64,000 bases of DNA from Flavobacterium sp. KJJ (GCF_000708595.2 NZ_JARP01000003.1:310001-374000), one strand, 5' to 3'; shown: positions 16,083 to 24,109, counted from the stretch's first letter. Notes: a model not told the origin generated them from the sequence alone. Numbers and translations: made by a program.

Positions 16083-16153
16083 TTCTGTTTAAGGGTTTTG
16101 CCTTTTGTAGCGAGGACGGGAGTTGAACCCGTGACCTCAGGGTTATGAATCCT
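16050..16153. repeat. Right direct repeat (att-like)
   Basis: The partner of 7026-7129. It spans the AAACCCTTAA hairpin and the 3' 46 nt of the intact tRNA-Met. The terminator loops differ (catttctg here, caattactg on the left), so the two copies are not freshly duplicated. Confidence 0.85.
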
Positions 16154-16181
16154 GCGCTCTAACCAACTGAGCTACCTCGCC
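16108..16181 (-). tRNA. tRNA-Met (anticodon CAT)
   Basis: A 74-nt cloverleaf on the minus strand. The acceptor is GGCGAGG/CCTCGCT, the D arm is GCTC..GAGC, the anticodon loop is TTCATAA, the variable loop is AGGTC and the T arm is ACGGG-TTCAACT-CCCGT. CCA is not encoded. The anticodon stem CAGGA/CCCTG leaves an A31-C39 mismatch next to the loop. The layout matches elongator tRNA-Met; tRNA-Ile2 (lysidine-modified CAT) is less likely but not excluded. Its 3' half is the integration target of the island. Confidence 0.95.
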
Positions 16182-16332
16182 TGGACTGCTATCAATGAAT
16201 TCCTGATTGCGGGTGCAAAGATAGAAATAATATTAAAGCTTACAAGAATAAAATGAAGAAAAAAAAATATTTTTAAAAACGCATTGTTTTTGGACATATA
16301 TTCTTATATTTCGAAAAAATTTAAAGTAGCAC

Positions 16333-16725
16333 ATGGATCCAAAAATACGTTACGAAATCGAGTTTCCTATAAATTCTTCGCCACAATTATTATATCAATA
16401 TATATCAACGCCGTCAGGTTTGTCAGAATGGTTTGCAGACAATGTAAACTCAAGAGGCGAATTTTTTACTTTCATCTGGAATGACTCGCAAGAAAAAGCG
16501 CGTTTGGCTTCTAAAAAAACGGGAGAAAAAGTTAAATTTAAATGGGTTGACGAAAGCAGTAAGGATACTGAATATTTTTTTGAACTTCATATCTTAGTCG
16601 ATGAATTGACGAAAGATGTGTCGTTAATGGTTGTCGATTTCGCTGAAAAAGAAGAAGTAGGAGAGGCTAAACAATTGTGGGAGAATCAGATCTCTGACCT
16701 GAAACATCTTATAGGATCTGTTTAG
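16333..16725 (+). CDS. START-like (SRPBCC superfamily) domain protein
   Basis: A 130-residue protein. It starts with an IRYEIEFPINSSPQLLYQYI strand-helix and STPSGLSEWFADNV, the usual opening of AHSA1/START-like small proteins. It then has FTFIWNDSQEKARL strands and a long C-terminal helix (EAKQLWENQISDLKHLIG). These proteins form a hydrophobic ligand pocket; no partner is known here. A hairpin terminator follows at 16755-16779 and overlaps the next gene's promoter. It is transcribed away from the tRNA-Met. Confidence 0.85.
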   Translation: MDPKIRYEIEFPINSSPQLLYQYISTPSGLSEWFADNVNSRGEFFTFIWNDSQEKARLASKKTGEKVKFKWVDESSKDTEYFFELHILVDELTKDVSLMVVDFAEKEEVGEAKQLWENQISDLKHLIGSV

Positions 16726-16745
16726 TAAATCTCTATTTTATACCT

Positions 16746-16779
16746 TATATTTGCCCTGAACAAAATTCAGGGTTTTTTT
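16746..16779 (+). promoter_or_regulatory. pabC-like promoter merged with upstream terminator
   Basis: TATATTTG at 16746-16753 is an exact -7 box. CCCTGAA...TTCAGGG plus seven T's (16755-16779) forms an intrinsic terminator for the START-like gene. The T tract touches the ATG at 16780. Transcription from this -7 box would begin inside the hairpin, leaving a leader of about 20 nt. Confidence 0.65.
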
Positions 16780-17619
16780 ATGATCAATTTTAACGGAAAC
16801 ATAGTAGCGCAGGACGAGAATATATTAACTCAAAATCGTGCTTTTTTGTATGGAGATGGTGTTTTTGAAACACTAAAAATAATCAACAGCAAAATATTGT
16901 TTCTCGAAGATCATTATTTCAGGCTAATGGCTTCAATGCGTGTTGTCAGAATGGAAATCCCCATGAACTTTACCATGGAATTCTTTGAAGAACAAGTTTT
17001 AAATCTTGTAAAACAAAACGGAATTTCGGACTCAGCAAGAGCAAGGATTACCGTTTTTAGAAATGATGGCGGTTTGTATCTTCCTACAACAAATGAAGTT
17101 TCGTATTTAATTCACGCAACTGCTCTTGAAAACGCTTCTTACGGTTTAAATACGGCTGAATATGAAGTTGATTTGTACAAAGATTTCTATGTAACCAAAC
17201 AATTATTATCGTCGATTAAAACGACAAATAAAATGATAAACGTAACCGGAAGCATTTTTGCTCACGAAAACGGTTTGGCTAACTGCCTTTTAGTAAATGA
17301 TACTAAAAATGTTGTTGAAGGCTTACAAGGCAATCTATTTATGCTGACAGGCAAAAAATTAATTACACCTCCAATTTCTGAAGGCTGTCTAAACGGAATT
17401 ATGCGTAAGCAGATTCTAGCCATAGCTAAAAAAGTAGAAGGCATAGAAGTAGCTGAAGAAGTAATTTCGCCTTTTGATCTTCAAAAAGCAGACGAATTAT
17501 TCTTGACAAATGTAATCACAGGGATACAGCCGATAAGTAAATATCGAAAAAAGGAGTTTACAAGCAATCTGGCTCATTTATTAGTGCAGAAACTAAATGA
17601 ATCCATTTCTGAAAATTAA
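16780..17619 (+). CDS. Class IV PLP aminotransferase family (aminodeoxychorismate lyase-like)
   Basis: A 279-residue fold-type IV PLP enzyme: NRAFLYGDGVFETLK at 18-32, then the Lys region SSIKTTNKMINVTGSIFA, where the first Lys is the probable PLP lysine. VEGLQGNLFML is the phosphate/cofactor loop, and LFLTNVITGIQPI near the end is a further family block. The family covers PabC (4-amino-4-deoxychorismate to p-aminobenzoate, for folate), branched-chain and D-amino-acid aminotransferases. Length and the short C-terminus favour PabC-like, but substrate cannot be proved. Its stop overlaps the stop of the convergent yqgE-type gene. Confidence 0.82.
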   Translation: MINFNGNIVAQDENILTQNRAFLYGDGVFETLKIINSKILFLEDHYFRLMASMRVVRMEIPMNFTMEFFEEQVLNLVKQNGISDSARARITVFRNDGGLYLPTTNEVSYLIHATALENASYGLNTAEYEVDLYKDFYVTKQLLSSIKTTNKMINVTGSIFAHENGLANCLLVNDTKNVVEGLQGNLFMLTGKKLITPPISEGCLNGIMRKQILAIAKKVEGIEVAEEVISPFDLQKADELFLTNVITGIQPISKYRKKEFTSNLAHLLVQKLNESISEN

Positions 17620-18176
17620 TTCAGATATGGATTTTCAGGTGCATTAGACCAAATAAGATAATCGCCACCGAGCTCAATAATTTGCTCTTTCCAAAAATGA
17701 GTGGTCGATTTGCCGATAATCTTGTTTTTGTAATTATTATCAGCAATGATCCAGGAGTTTCCCTGCATTTCACTTTCAAGCTGGTTTTCGTCCCAACCGG
17801 TATATCCTAAGAAAAAACGAATGTTATTTTTACTGATAGATCCGTCGTTAATTAAGTCTTTAGTTGATTCAAAATCACCTCCCCAATAAATTCCATTAGA
17901 AATCTCTACGCTATTCGGGATCAATTCAGGAATATTGTGAATGAAATATAGATTGTCCTGTTCCACAGGGCCTCCATTATATATCTTAAACGAAGCATCG
18001 ATCTCAGGTATCAAATCATTAATAGTGTACTTTAATGGCTTGTTAATGATAAAACCTATTGATCCTTCTTTGTTGTGGTCTGCTAATAAAATTACCGATC
18101 TATTAAATGATAAATCTCCAATTATCGAAGGCTCGGCAATAAGCAGGTGTCCTTTTTTTAATTTTTCTGAAATCAT
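17616..18176 (-). CDS. YqgE/AlgH family protein
   Basis: From the ATG at 18176, this is a 186-residue protein with the UPF0301 (YqgE/AlgH) landmarks: KKGHLLIAEPSIIGDLSFNR, SVILLADHNKEGSIGFIINK, YNGGPVEQDNLYFIH and FFLGYTGWDENQLESEM. The longer frame to 18260 would run over the HU terminator hairpin and is rejected. The family's exact function is unknown; AlgH was linked to alginate control in Pseudomonas. It lies downstream of HU but after a terminator, so it probably has its own promoter. Confidence 0.9.
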   Translation of the reverse strand: MISEKLKKGHLLIAEPSIIGDLSFNRSVILLADHNKEGSIGFIINKPLKYTINDLIPEIDASFKIYNGGPVEQDNLYFIHNIPELIPNSVEISNGIYWGGDFESTKDLINDGSISKNNIRFFLGYTGWDENQLESEMQGNSWIIADNNYKNKIIGKSTTHFWKEQIIELGGDYLIWSNAPENPYLN

Positions 18177-18245
18177 ACGGCTACAATTTTTATTAAATTT
18201 AATCATAAAATTTTTAAAAACCCAAATAAAATCGTTAAACCGCAC

Positions 18246-18275
18246 AAAAAAACCCTCCATAAGGAGGGTTTTGAT
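18246..18275 (-). terminator. HU gene terminator
   Basis: AACCCTCC/GGAGGGTT stem with an ATAA loop. On the minus strand it is followed by a T run, fitting the end of the hup transcript. Confidence 0.8.
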
Positions 18276-18304
18276 TATATTATAAGTTTAGAGAACTTTC
18301 TTAC

Positions 18305-18577
18305 TTAGTTCACTGCACCTTCTAACTCAGCTCCAGCTTTGAATTTTACAACATTCTTAGCAGCGATTTGAATAGTTTTTCCTGTTTGAGGGTTTCTACC
18401 GTCTCTAGCAGCTCTAGCAGATACTGACCAAGATCCAAAACCTACTAATGAAACTCTACCACCTTTTTTCAAAGTAGCTCCTACGTTTCCTAAAAATGAT
18501 TCTAAAGCCAATTTTGCCGCAGCTTTTGTGATTCCTGCATCAGCAGCGATAGCATCGATTAATTCTGATTTGTTCAT
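18305..18577 (-). CDS. hup: HU family DNA-binding protein
   Basis: A 90-residue histone-like HU/IHF subunit: MNKSELIDAIAADAGITKAA, GGRVSLVGFGSWSVSARAAR and GRNPQTGKTIQIAAKNVVKF carry the helical dimer core and the DNA-bending arm with RNPQTG. The protein is a homodimer on the nucleoid. A strong promoter (TAAATTTG with TTG 19 nt upstream) and a good terminator fit high expression as a single-gene unit. Confidence 0.96.
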   Translation of the reverse strand: MNKSELIDAIAADAGITKAAAKLALESFLGNVGATLKKGGRVSLVGFGSWSVSARAARDGRNPQTGKTIQIAAKNVVKFKAGAELEGAVN

Positions 18578-18621
18578 AATAATTAGTTATTAATTGTTGG
18601 TTAAAAAAAATTGTTAATACA

Positions 18622-18651
18622 CAAATTTAGTAGGAAATCCGTTCCTTGCAA
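18622..18651 (-). promoter_or_regulatory. hup promoter
   Basis: On the minus strand, TTG (18649-18651) and TAAATTTG (18622-18629) are 19 nt apart, matching the Bacteroidota -33/-7 consensus. Confidence 0.75.
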
Positions 18652-18757
18652 GTGTTTTCTTTATTTTTAGTAAAAATTGTTAATAACTTGCTTTTTTTGT
18701 TCATAACGCAGGTTGTTCGTCGATCAAAAACAGGTAGAAACCCCTGTTTTACTGACC

Positions 18758-19705
18758 TTAATAGACCTTTGCCGTATCAGAAAAAGTTATCCCATTTAGC
18801 AATTCTGCAACCTGCATTCTCTTTTTTCCAGGTAATTGCAAACTTAAAAGCTGTAAAAAGCCATCTTGAACTGCAACTTTGATTTCTTTTTTGCTGCAAA
18901 TCAAGCTTCCAGTCTCAAAAGAATGCGATTCTAAAACGAGTTTTGCTTCATATATTTTGATGTTTTGTTCTTCATTTTTGTCTTTTAAAAAGCACCAAGA
19001 AGCCGGATACGGACTTAAGCCCCGAATCAAATTATTGATTTCTGCTCCAGATTTTGACCAATCGATCTTACAATTTTCCTTGTTGAGTTTGTATGCCGTT
19101 TTAATTTCAGCATTATCTTCTTGAATTGTTGTAGTTACGTTTCTGTTTTCAATTACTTTTAAGGTATCAATTACAGTTTTACTTCCCAATAACATTAATC
19201 TGTCATGCAATTGTCCAGCATTTTCTTCCGGTTCAATAGCAATTTCCGAATTTAAGATCATGGCTCCAGTATCAATTTTATCATCAATAAAGAAAGTAGT
19301 AACTCCAGTTTTGGTTTCACCATTAATGATGGCCCAATTTATTGGTGCCGCACCGCGATAATTTGGCAATAAAGAAGCATGAAGATTAAAAGTTCCTAAA
19401 CTTGGCATTTCCCAAACAACTTTTGGCAACATTCTAAACGCAACGACAATTTGCAAATTTGCATTCAAAGCTTTTAATTCGGCTAAAAAACTTTCGTCTT
19501 TTAAATTGGTTGGCTGTAATAGAGTAAGATTGTTTGCAAGCGCATATTCCTTTACTGCCGAATATTTTATTTTTTGTCCGCGTCCAGCTGGTTTATCTGC
19601 AGCTGTAATAACGCTAACAACATCGTAATTGTTTTTAATAATGGTATCCAAAATGCCGACAGCAAATTCTGGGGTTCCCATAAAAATAATTCTCAATTTT
19701 TCCAT
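18758..19705 (-). CDS. fmt: Methionyl-tRNA formyltransferase
   Basis: A 315-residue enzyme that formylates initiator Met-tRNA with 10-formyl-THF. It reads RIIFMGTPEFAVGILDTI at the N-terminus, then NLHASLLPNYRGAAPINWAI with the Asn-His-Ser formyltransferase site, and TGVTTFFIDDKIDTG with the catalytic Asp. The C-terminal OB-like tRNA-binding part is also present. Its ATG shares a base with the recQ stop (TAATG), so the two genes are translationally coupled with recQ first. Length matches the family. Confidence 0.97.
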   Translation of the reverse strand: MEKLRIIFMGTPEFAVGILDTIIKNNYDVVSVITAADKPAGRGQKIKYSAVKEYALANNLTLLQPTNLKDESFLAELKALNANLQIVVAFRMLPKVVWEMPSLGTFNLHASLLPNYRGAAPINWAIINGETKTGVTTFFIDDKIDTGAMILNSEIAIEPEENAGQLHDRLMLLGSKTVIDTLKVIENRNVTTTIQEDNAEIKTAYKLNKENCKIDWSKSGAEINNLIRGLSPYPASWCFLKDKNEEQNIKIYEAKLVLESHSFETGSLICSKKEIKVAVQDGFLQLLSLQLPGKKRMQVAELLNGITFSDTAKVY

Positions 19706-21600
19706 TATGATTTTAAAGTGTATTTATTATTCGCTTGTATGATGATATAATTGTTCTCTAATAATTCCTGAAGTGCCAATATAACATCATTGGTGTCCAG
19801 CTTTATTTTGGTCTGAATTTCTCTGGAAGTCAAAGCAGCTGTTTTTAATAAAGAGAGAATTTTATCTGCAATAGAATCAGCTTCGGTAATTTTTCCTTTT
19901 TGTGTAATACAATAAGAGCAGACACCGCAATTAGAAGTAGTTTCTTCTCCAAAATAATCCAAAATTAATCGGTTCTTGCAGGTTTTTTTATCCTTTATAT
20001 AATGTAGTACAGATAAAAGCTGATCTTTTTTAAGCTGATTTTGTTTTTCAAGATATTTTGAAACTCTATTTATAGTTCGGTCATCTTCACGAACTTCATT
20101 AAATAATATTGTAGCGTCGTTATTTTTAGCTTTATAATCGATGATTTCCTTTTCTCTTAATTTTTCTAAAACTGCCGAAACTTGCTCTTCGTTATGATTT
20201 GATTTTTTTGCAATCAATGAAATATTAAAAGGTGTTTTCATTTCATAAACTCCAGGATAAGTTCTCAAAATGGCCAAAATAATTTCTTCGTCATTCGGAT
20301 TTAAACTCATATACCGAATCACTTCTTTCGACTCAATTAAAAACTGCATCGTAATTTTTTCTGAGAATTCCTGCGACATTGTAATGATTCCCTGCTGGTT
20401 TAAAAACTGCAAAGCATTATATGTTTTAAGAGTAGGAAAATCGTATTTCTGGCAAAAATGATTCAGTTTAAAAGAAAATGAATCGTCTAAGCCTTCGCCA
20501 TAAGCAATCTGAAAATAGTTGCAAAGCTTGACGTACATTATATTCAGAAACTTTTTATCTGGCAGAATACTTAAAAATTGCTGTTCAGATTGATTGCTGT
20601 CTGAAGAATTGGTCAAAACAACAGAAAAAGATTTTTCACCATTTCGTCCCGCTCTTCCAGATTCCTGATAATAATTTTCGATGTTTTCAGGAAGCTGTGT
20701 ATGAATAACTGTTTTTACATTGTCTTTGTCAATTCCCATTCCGAATGCATTTGTGGCTACAATAACCTGTGCTTGTTCAGACATCCACAATTGCATGTTT
20801 TTGTCTTTTTCTTTAGCCGAAAGTCCACCGTGATAATACGTTGCACTAAAACCTAATGATTGCAATTGCGTCGACATGTTCAGGCACGATTTTCTATTTC
20901 GGACATATATAATAGAAGGCTGTGGGTTTTTCTTTAAAATTTGCTCAACTCGGTACAATTTATCTTCGACTTCAAAAACCATGTAGGCAATATTTTTTCT
21001 TTCGAATGATTGCTGAAAAAAAGTTGGATCTTTTAATCCCACTTCTGTTTTAATATCTTCAATAACTCTTGGAGTTGCCGTAGCGGTCAAAGCTAGAAAC
21101 GGAATTTTAGGGAAGTATTTTTTTAGTTCTGAAATTTTCAAATAAGCCGGACGAAAATCGTGTCCCCATTGCGAGACACAATGCGCTTCATCGATAGCAA
21201 TTAAGTTGATAGGAAGATTTTTGATGCGTTCTAAAATCCAGTCAGATTGAAGTCGTTCAGGAGAAAGATATAGAAACTTGTAATTTCCGTATTGGCAATT
21301 GTCTAGCAGATCAATAATTTCTTCAGTATGAATTCCTCCCGTAAGTGCAATGGCTTTAATTTCTCGCTTTTGCAAATTGGCAACCTGATCTTTCATTAAA
21401 GCAATTAAAGGCGAAATTACTAAGCAAATTCCATCCTTCATCATGGCAGGAACCTGAAAACAAATCGACTTTCCGCCACCAGTAGGAAGCAGGGCAAAAG
21501 TATCCTGACCATCCAAAACCGAGTCAATAATCTCCTTTTGCAACGGTCTAAAACTGTCGTGTTTCCAGTATTTTAAAAGAATTTCTTGCGCTTCTGGCAT
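19705..21600 (-). CDS. recQ: ATP-dependent DNA helicase RecQ
   Basis: A 631-residue superfamily 2 helicase: LPTGGGKSICFQVPAM is Walker A, IDEAHCVSQWGHDFR is the DEAH/aromatic loop, LALTATATPRV is motif III, and YYQESGRAGRNGE is motif VI. It is followed by the zinc cysteines CKNRLILDYFGE, then CGVCSYC, and an RQC winged helix. The length leaves little room for a full HRDC domain; the last ~70 residues (TAALTSREIQTKI) look like a winged-helix segment instead. It works in recombination and fork repair. It is the first gene of a recQ-fmt unit. Confidence 0.95.
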   Translation of the reverse strand: MPEAQEILLKYWKHDSFRPLQKEIIDSVLDGQDTFALLPTGGGKSICFQVPAMMKDGICLVISPLIALMKDQVANLQKREIKAIALTGGIHTEEIIDLLDNCQYGNYKFLYLSPERLQSDWILERIKNLPINLIAIDEAHCVSQWGHDFRPAYLKISELKKYFPKIPFLALTATATPRVIEDIKTEVGLKDPTFFQQSFERKNIAYMVFEVEDKLYRVEQILKKNPQPSIIYVRNRKSCLNMSTQLQSLGFSATYYHGGLSAKEKDKNMQLWMSEQAQVIVATNAFGMGIDKDNVKTVIHTQLPENIENYYQESGRAGRNGEKSFSVVLTNSSDSNQSEQQFLSILPDKKFLNIMYVKLCNYFQIAYGEGLDDSFSFKLNHFCQKYDFPTLKTYNALQFLNQQGIITMSQEFSEKITMQFLIESKEVIRYMSLNPNDEEIILAILRTYPGVYEMKTPFNISLIAKKSNHNEEQVSAVLEKLREKEIIDYKAKNNDATILFNEVREDDRTINRVSKYLEKQNQLKKDQLLSVLHYIKDKKTCKNRLILDYFGEETTSNCGVCSYCITQKGKITEADSIADKILSLLKTAALTSREIQTKIKLDTNDVILALQELLENNYIIIQANNKYTLKS

Positions 21601-21665
21601 TGGTGTCGTTTTAAAGTTAAAAAATTTAGAAAGCAGTTTCTAGTTTTGCAACTTTAAACAAACGC

Positions 21666-22199
21666 CTAAATTTTATCTAAGATATAAAGAATTCTGTTCT
21701 CAACCGTATCTTTAGGTACTTCAATTAAGTCGTAGCCGTATTTCTTATAGGTTTCGATAAGATGTTTCTGAATAGTTTCTGCCTGTTCGAAATTTTCGTA
21801 GCGTTCAGTATCGCTTTCGTAAATTTCTTCCCAAGGCGGTAAAATAAAAGTTTTAGAATATTTAAAATCTACGCAGGCTTTTGTAAAATGTTCTGGATAA
21901 TCATCACCAATATAATCCATATAAGCTACAACATCTGGAATACCGCGATCAATAAAAACTACATTTTCAGGCTCTTCAAGTGCATCTTCAAATTGTTTAA
22001 TGCGTCCCTGCAGCAACATTTCGCTAAACAATAAAGGCTGTTCTAAAAACAATTGATCGATACCGCGCTGTTGTGCTTCGAGTGTAACTTGTCTTGAAAT
22101 TTCAGGGTAACAGCAATAGCCACGAGCGACTAATTCGTTGATAAGAGTAGATTTTCCCGTTCCCGGGCCACCAATGAGAACTATGATTTCTTTTTGCAC
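21666..22199 (-). CDS. P-loop ATPase, AAA_28/nucleoside-kinase-like
   Basis: A 177-residue P-loop protein. IIVLIGGPGTGKSTLINELV holds Walker A (GGPGTGKST, residues 9-17), and VVFIDRGIPDVVAYMDYI the Asp-Arg block of the AAA_28 family. It also has YPEISRQVTLEAQQ and a C-terminal ENRILYILDKI helix. AAA_28 proteins resemble nucleoside/nucleotide kinases such as the NadR C-terminal domain, but this one has no known substrate. A TAAATTTG -7 box lies at 22217-22224 on the minus strand, with no recognisable -33. Confidence 0.8.
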   Translation of the reverse strand: MQKEIIVLIGGPGTGKSTLINELVARGYCCYPEISRQVTLEAQQRGIDQLFLEQPLLFSEMLLQGRIKQFEDALEEPENVVFIDRGIPDVVAYMDYIGDDYPEHFTKACVDFKYSKTFILPPWEEIYESDTERYENFEQAETIQKHLIETYKKYGYDLIEVPKDTVENRILYILDKI

Positions 22200-22618
22200 T
22201 TTCGTAAAATAAAGCGCAAATTTACCTAAAGTTATTGTATTTAAAAAGATTATTTTGCCTTGAGCGAATGATTTCGCAATTTTAGGAGATTTGGGTTCGT
22301 GCTTTCGGCTATATCTTTTGGCTCCCGATAGCTATCGGGACGGCCAAAAAAGGATATCACCTCAATCAGGGCTATTAGAAACATGATTTTGGTTTTGGAA
22401 TTATTTTAAAGCAACGATTTCCTTAAAGGTTTCAAAAACGTTGTAGGTTTGTTGACAAATATACTTAGCTGAAGTTCAAATTAAAACACTGAAACTCTAA
22501 TAAATATTGATGCAACTTTACTAAAAGCCAGCGCTGCAAAGTAGATTGTCCCTGCGGAACTAAAAATGATAAAGAGTCGTAGGCTTAAATTTTTAAATTT
22601 CGGCTTTAGCAAATGTTA
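22200..22618. repeat. Intergenic region with TCCCGATAG/CTATCGGGA palindrome
   Basis: No gene is visible in about 420 bp. It contains an 18-bp perfect palindrome at 22323-22340, nested in a longer imperfect inverted repeat (atatcttttggc and gccaaaaaaggatat, 22308-22355). Part of the region (22480-22600) looks like degraded coding DNA but no frame is convincing. Confidence 0.6.
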
Positions 22619-23536
22619 TTACTCACAAAATAAATACTTTCCAGAATCTTTACCTTTTTTGTCAGAAGGAATAATAATATGCGATTCAAACTTTTTTTCT
22701 TTCAAAACATCATTCACAAAGTCCAAAACATATTGCTGTCCTTGATGAAAAAGATAACCCGAGAATTCATGTCCGCCACCGCAAAAGGTGATCAGTTCAA
22801 CATCTTTGTGTAAATCAGTCATATGATTGTAAACAGCATAAGATCCGAAAAGAATCAGCCAGCCCGAGGCATTTGTTGGGCAAGAACGATGCGAGCCTGC
22901 GCTGTACGGAACCGTTTCGTCACTATTTCCGTGCGACAATAACATTGGCATTGCTTTTTCTTTAGTAATTAAATTTATATCCTGAATCGCGCCAGAACCT
23001 CCTATAAAACCTTTGTATTTAAAATTTTCAGGAAGATTATTTTTGTACAAATTCATCAGTTTATAATCCCAAAACGAAGCTTGAAAACCAATTTCGGCAC
23101 CAGCACTTATTCCAGAAATAAATACTTTTGAAGCGTCTAGATTGTATTTATTTGCATTTTCGATCAAAAACGAAGTCGCTTGCCACATATCGCTCACGCC
23201 AATCTGAATTGCTTTTATTTTTTCGGTTAAAGTTCCTTTGCATCCAAAATCTTTTCCTTTCATATAAAGGCTGTATGAAATGCTCGCAACCGCATATCCG
23301 TTTTTCGTCATAAATATTCCGAAGTCTTTTTCGCTTGTGCGTTCTCCGCCAGAAAATCCTCCACCAAAAGCAAAAATAATTAACGGAATTTTTTCATTCA
23401 TTTTTTTCTGAGGCAAATACAAATCTAAATCCAGTTTTAGTGTGTCGTTCTGGAAATAAGTTAGCGTTTTAACTTCTTGGGCATTCGTAACGGTGAAAGA
23501 AATAGTGAAGAGAAGTAAAAAAAAGATTTTTTTCAT
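22619..23536 (-). CDS. Secreted alpha/beta hydrolase (esterase/lipase-like)
   Basis: I place the start at ATG 23536, giving a 305-residue protein with a signal peptide (MKKIFFLLLFTISFTVTNAQ). The longer frame begins inside a repeat. Landmarks are the oxyanion IFAFGGGFSGGER, the nucleophile elbow KVFISGISAGAEIGF (GISAG), LLSHGNSDETVPYSAG with the acid Asp, and CGGGHEFSGY with the His. The fold matches the BD-FAE/carboxylesterase group that removes acyl groups from sugars or peptides in the periplasm. Substrate is unknown. It is monocistronic. Confidence 0.85.
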   Translation of the reverse strand: MKKIFFLLLFTISFTVTNAQEVKTLTYFQNDTLKLDLDLYLPQKKMNEKIPLIIFAFGGGFSGGERTSEKDFGIFMTKNGYAVASISYSLYMKGKDFGCKGTLTEKIKAIQIGVSDMWQATSFLIENANKYNLDASKVFISGISAGAEIGFQASFWDYKLMNLYKNNLPENFKYKGFIGGSGAIQDINLITKEKAMPMLLSHGNSDETVPYSAGSHRSCPTNASGWLILFGSYAVYNHMTDLHKDVELITFCGGGHEFSGYLFHQGQQYVLDFVNDVLKEKKFESHIIIPSDKKGKDSGKYLFCE

Positions 23537-23550
23537 TGCAGTATGTTTTA

Positions 23551-23627
23551 ATCTCGCAAAGTCGCGAAGGCGCAAAGTTTTTAAGTTTAATGAATTTTCT
23601 TTGCGGCTCTGCGACTTTGCGCGAGAT
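23551..23627. repeat. CGCAAAG-type inverted repeat
   Basis: Arms at 23551-23577 (atctcgcaaagtcgcg start) and 23599-23627 are near reverse complements around a ~21-nt centre. The same cgcaaag words occur in the inverted repeat at 50641-50780, so this is a dispersed intergenic element. Confidence 0.7.
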
Positions 23628-23782
23628 TTCCGCAGATTATTTTCTCAAATATAAGAGGAAATTTTACAAAGAAATAATCTTCTATTGCTTTTTTCTCTGC
23701 ATCTTTGCCCATAAGCGTCGCGATTGTAACTTTGTGCCTTTTTTCTAAAAGAAAAAATCTAAAAAATCTGAAATCAAAACCG

Positions 23783-23790
23783 TATATTTG
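23783..23790 (+). promoter_or_regulatory. -7 box of the DUF493 operon
   Basis: An exact TATATTTG lies 19 nt before the ATG at 23810. No clear TTG is found at the expected spacing. The leader would be very short. Confidence 0.5.
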
Positions 23791-23809
23791 CCTTTATTTT
23801 TAATTACGA

Positions 23810-24106
23810 ATGGAGAACGATAAAGAAAAAAACACCGCCGAATTTTACGAAAGATTAAAGGTTGAGTTAGATAATTCAAACACTTGGCCAGCAGAATATT
23901 TGTATAAATTTATTGTGCCAACGGTAGCTGACAATGTGGATCGTGTAGAGAAAGCTTTTGACAGTATGGGTGCGGTTATCAAAACAACAAAATCGAAAAC
24001 GGGTAAATTTACCAGTGTTTCTATAGATGTTACAATGAATAGTGCTGACGAAGTAATCAGCAAATACAAAGAAGTTTCTACTATAGAAGGTATAGTTTCA
24101 TTATAA
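23810..24106 (+). CDS. DUF493 (YbeD-like) protein
   Basis: A 98-residue ferredoxin-fold protein of the DUF493/YbeD family: EFYERLKVELDNSNTWPAEY, LYKFIVPTVADNVDRVEKAF, and KTGKFTSVSIDVTMNSADEV. The first helix and VSI strand are family marks. YbeD has an ACT-like regulatory fold; its ligand is not known. It sits 3 nt before the DUF4290 gene, and murA follows, an arrangement I recall from other Flavobacteriia. Confidence 0.9.
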   Translation: MENDKEKNTAEFYERLKVELDNSNTWPAEYLYKFIVPTVADNVDRVEKAFDSMGAVIKTTKSKTGKFTSVSIDVTMNSADEVISKYKEVSTIEGIVSL

Positions 24107-24109
24107 CTT

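Larger units (their letters stand above)
7084..16153. mobile_element. tRNA-Met-integrated genomic island rich in defence-like genes
   Basis: The island lies between a partial tRNA-Met copy (7084-7129) and the intact gene (16108-16181), the classic layout of site-specific integration into a tRNA 3' half. Genes inside are AT-rich. They include AbiJ-NTD4/HEPN, a PD-(D/E)XK-like protein, AlbA_2, AbiH, an excisionase-like HTH, a tiny accessory protein and two recombinase relics. No intact integrase is present, so the island looks immobilised. Crossover would map to the anticodon loop, a site typical of tyrosine integrases, while the relics are serine-type; the original integrase may be lost. Confidence 0.82.

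Noticed and set aside
16284-16484. 66-residue frame overlapping the START-like gene
   Set aside because: It is out of frame with a clear family member that starts at 16333.
18177-18260. Longer N-terminus for the YqgE protein
   Set aside because: It would read through the HU terminator hairpin; family length favours ATG 18176.
22480-22600. Possible decayed gene in the 22.2-22.6 kb spacer
   Set aside because: The composition looks somewhat coding but no frame of useful length or family pattern could be supported.
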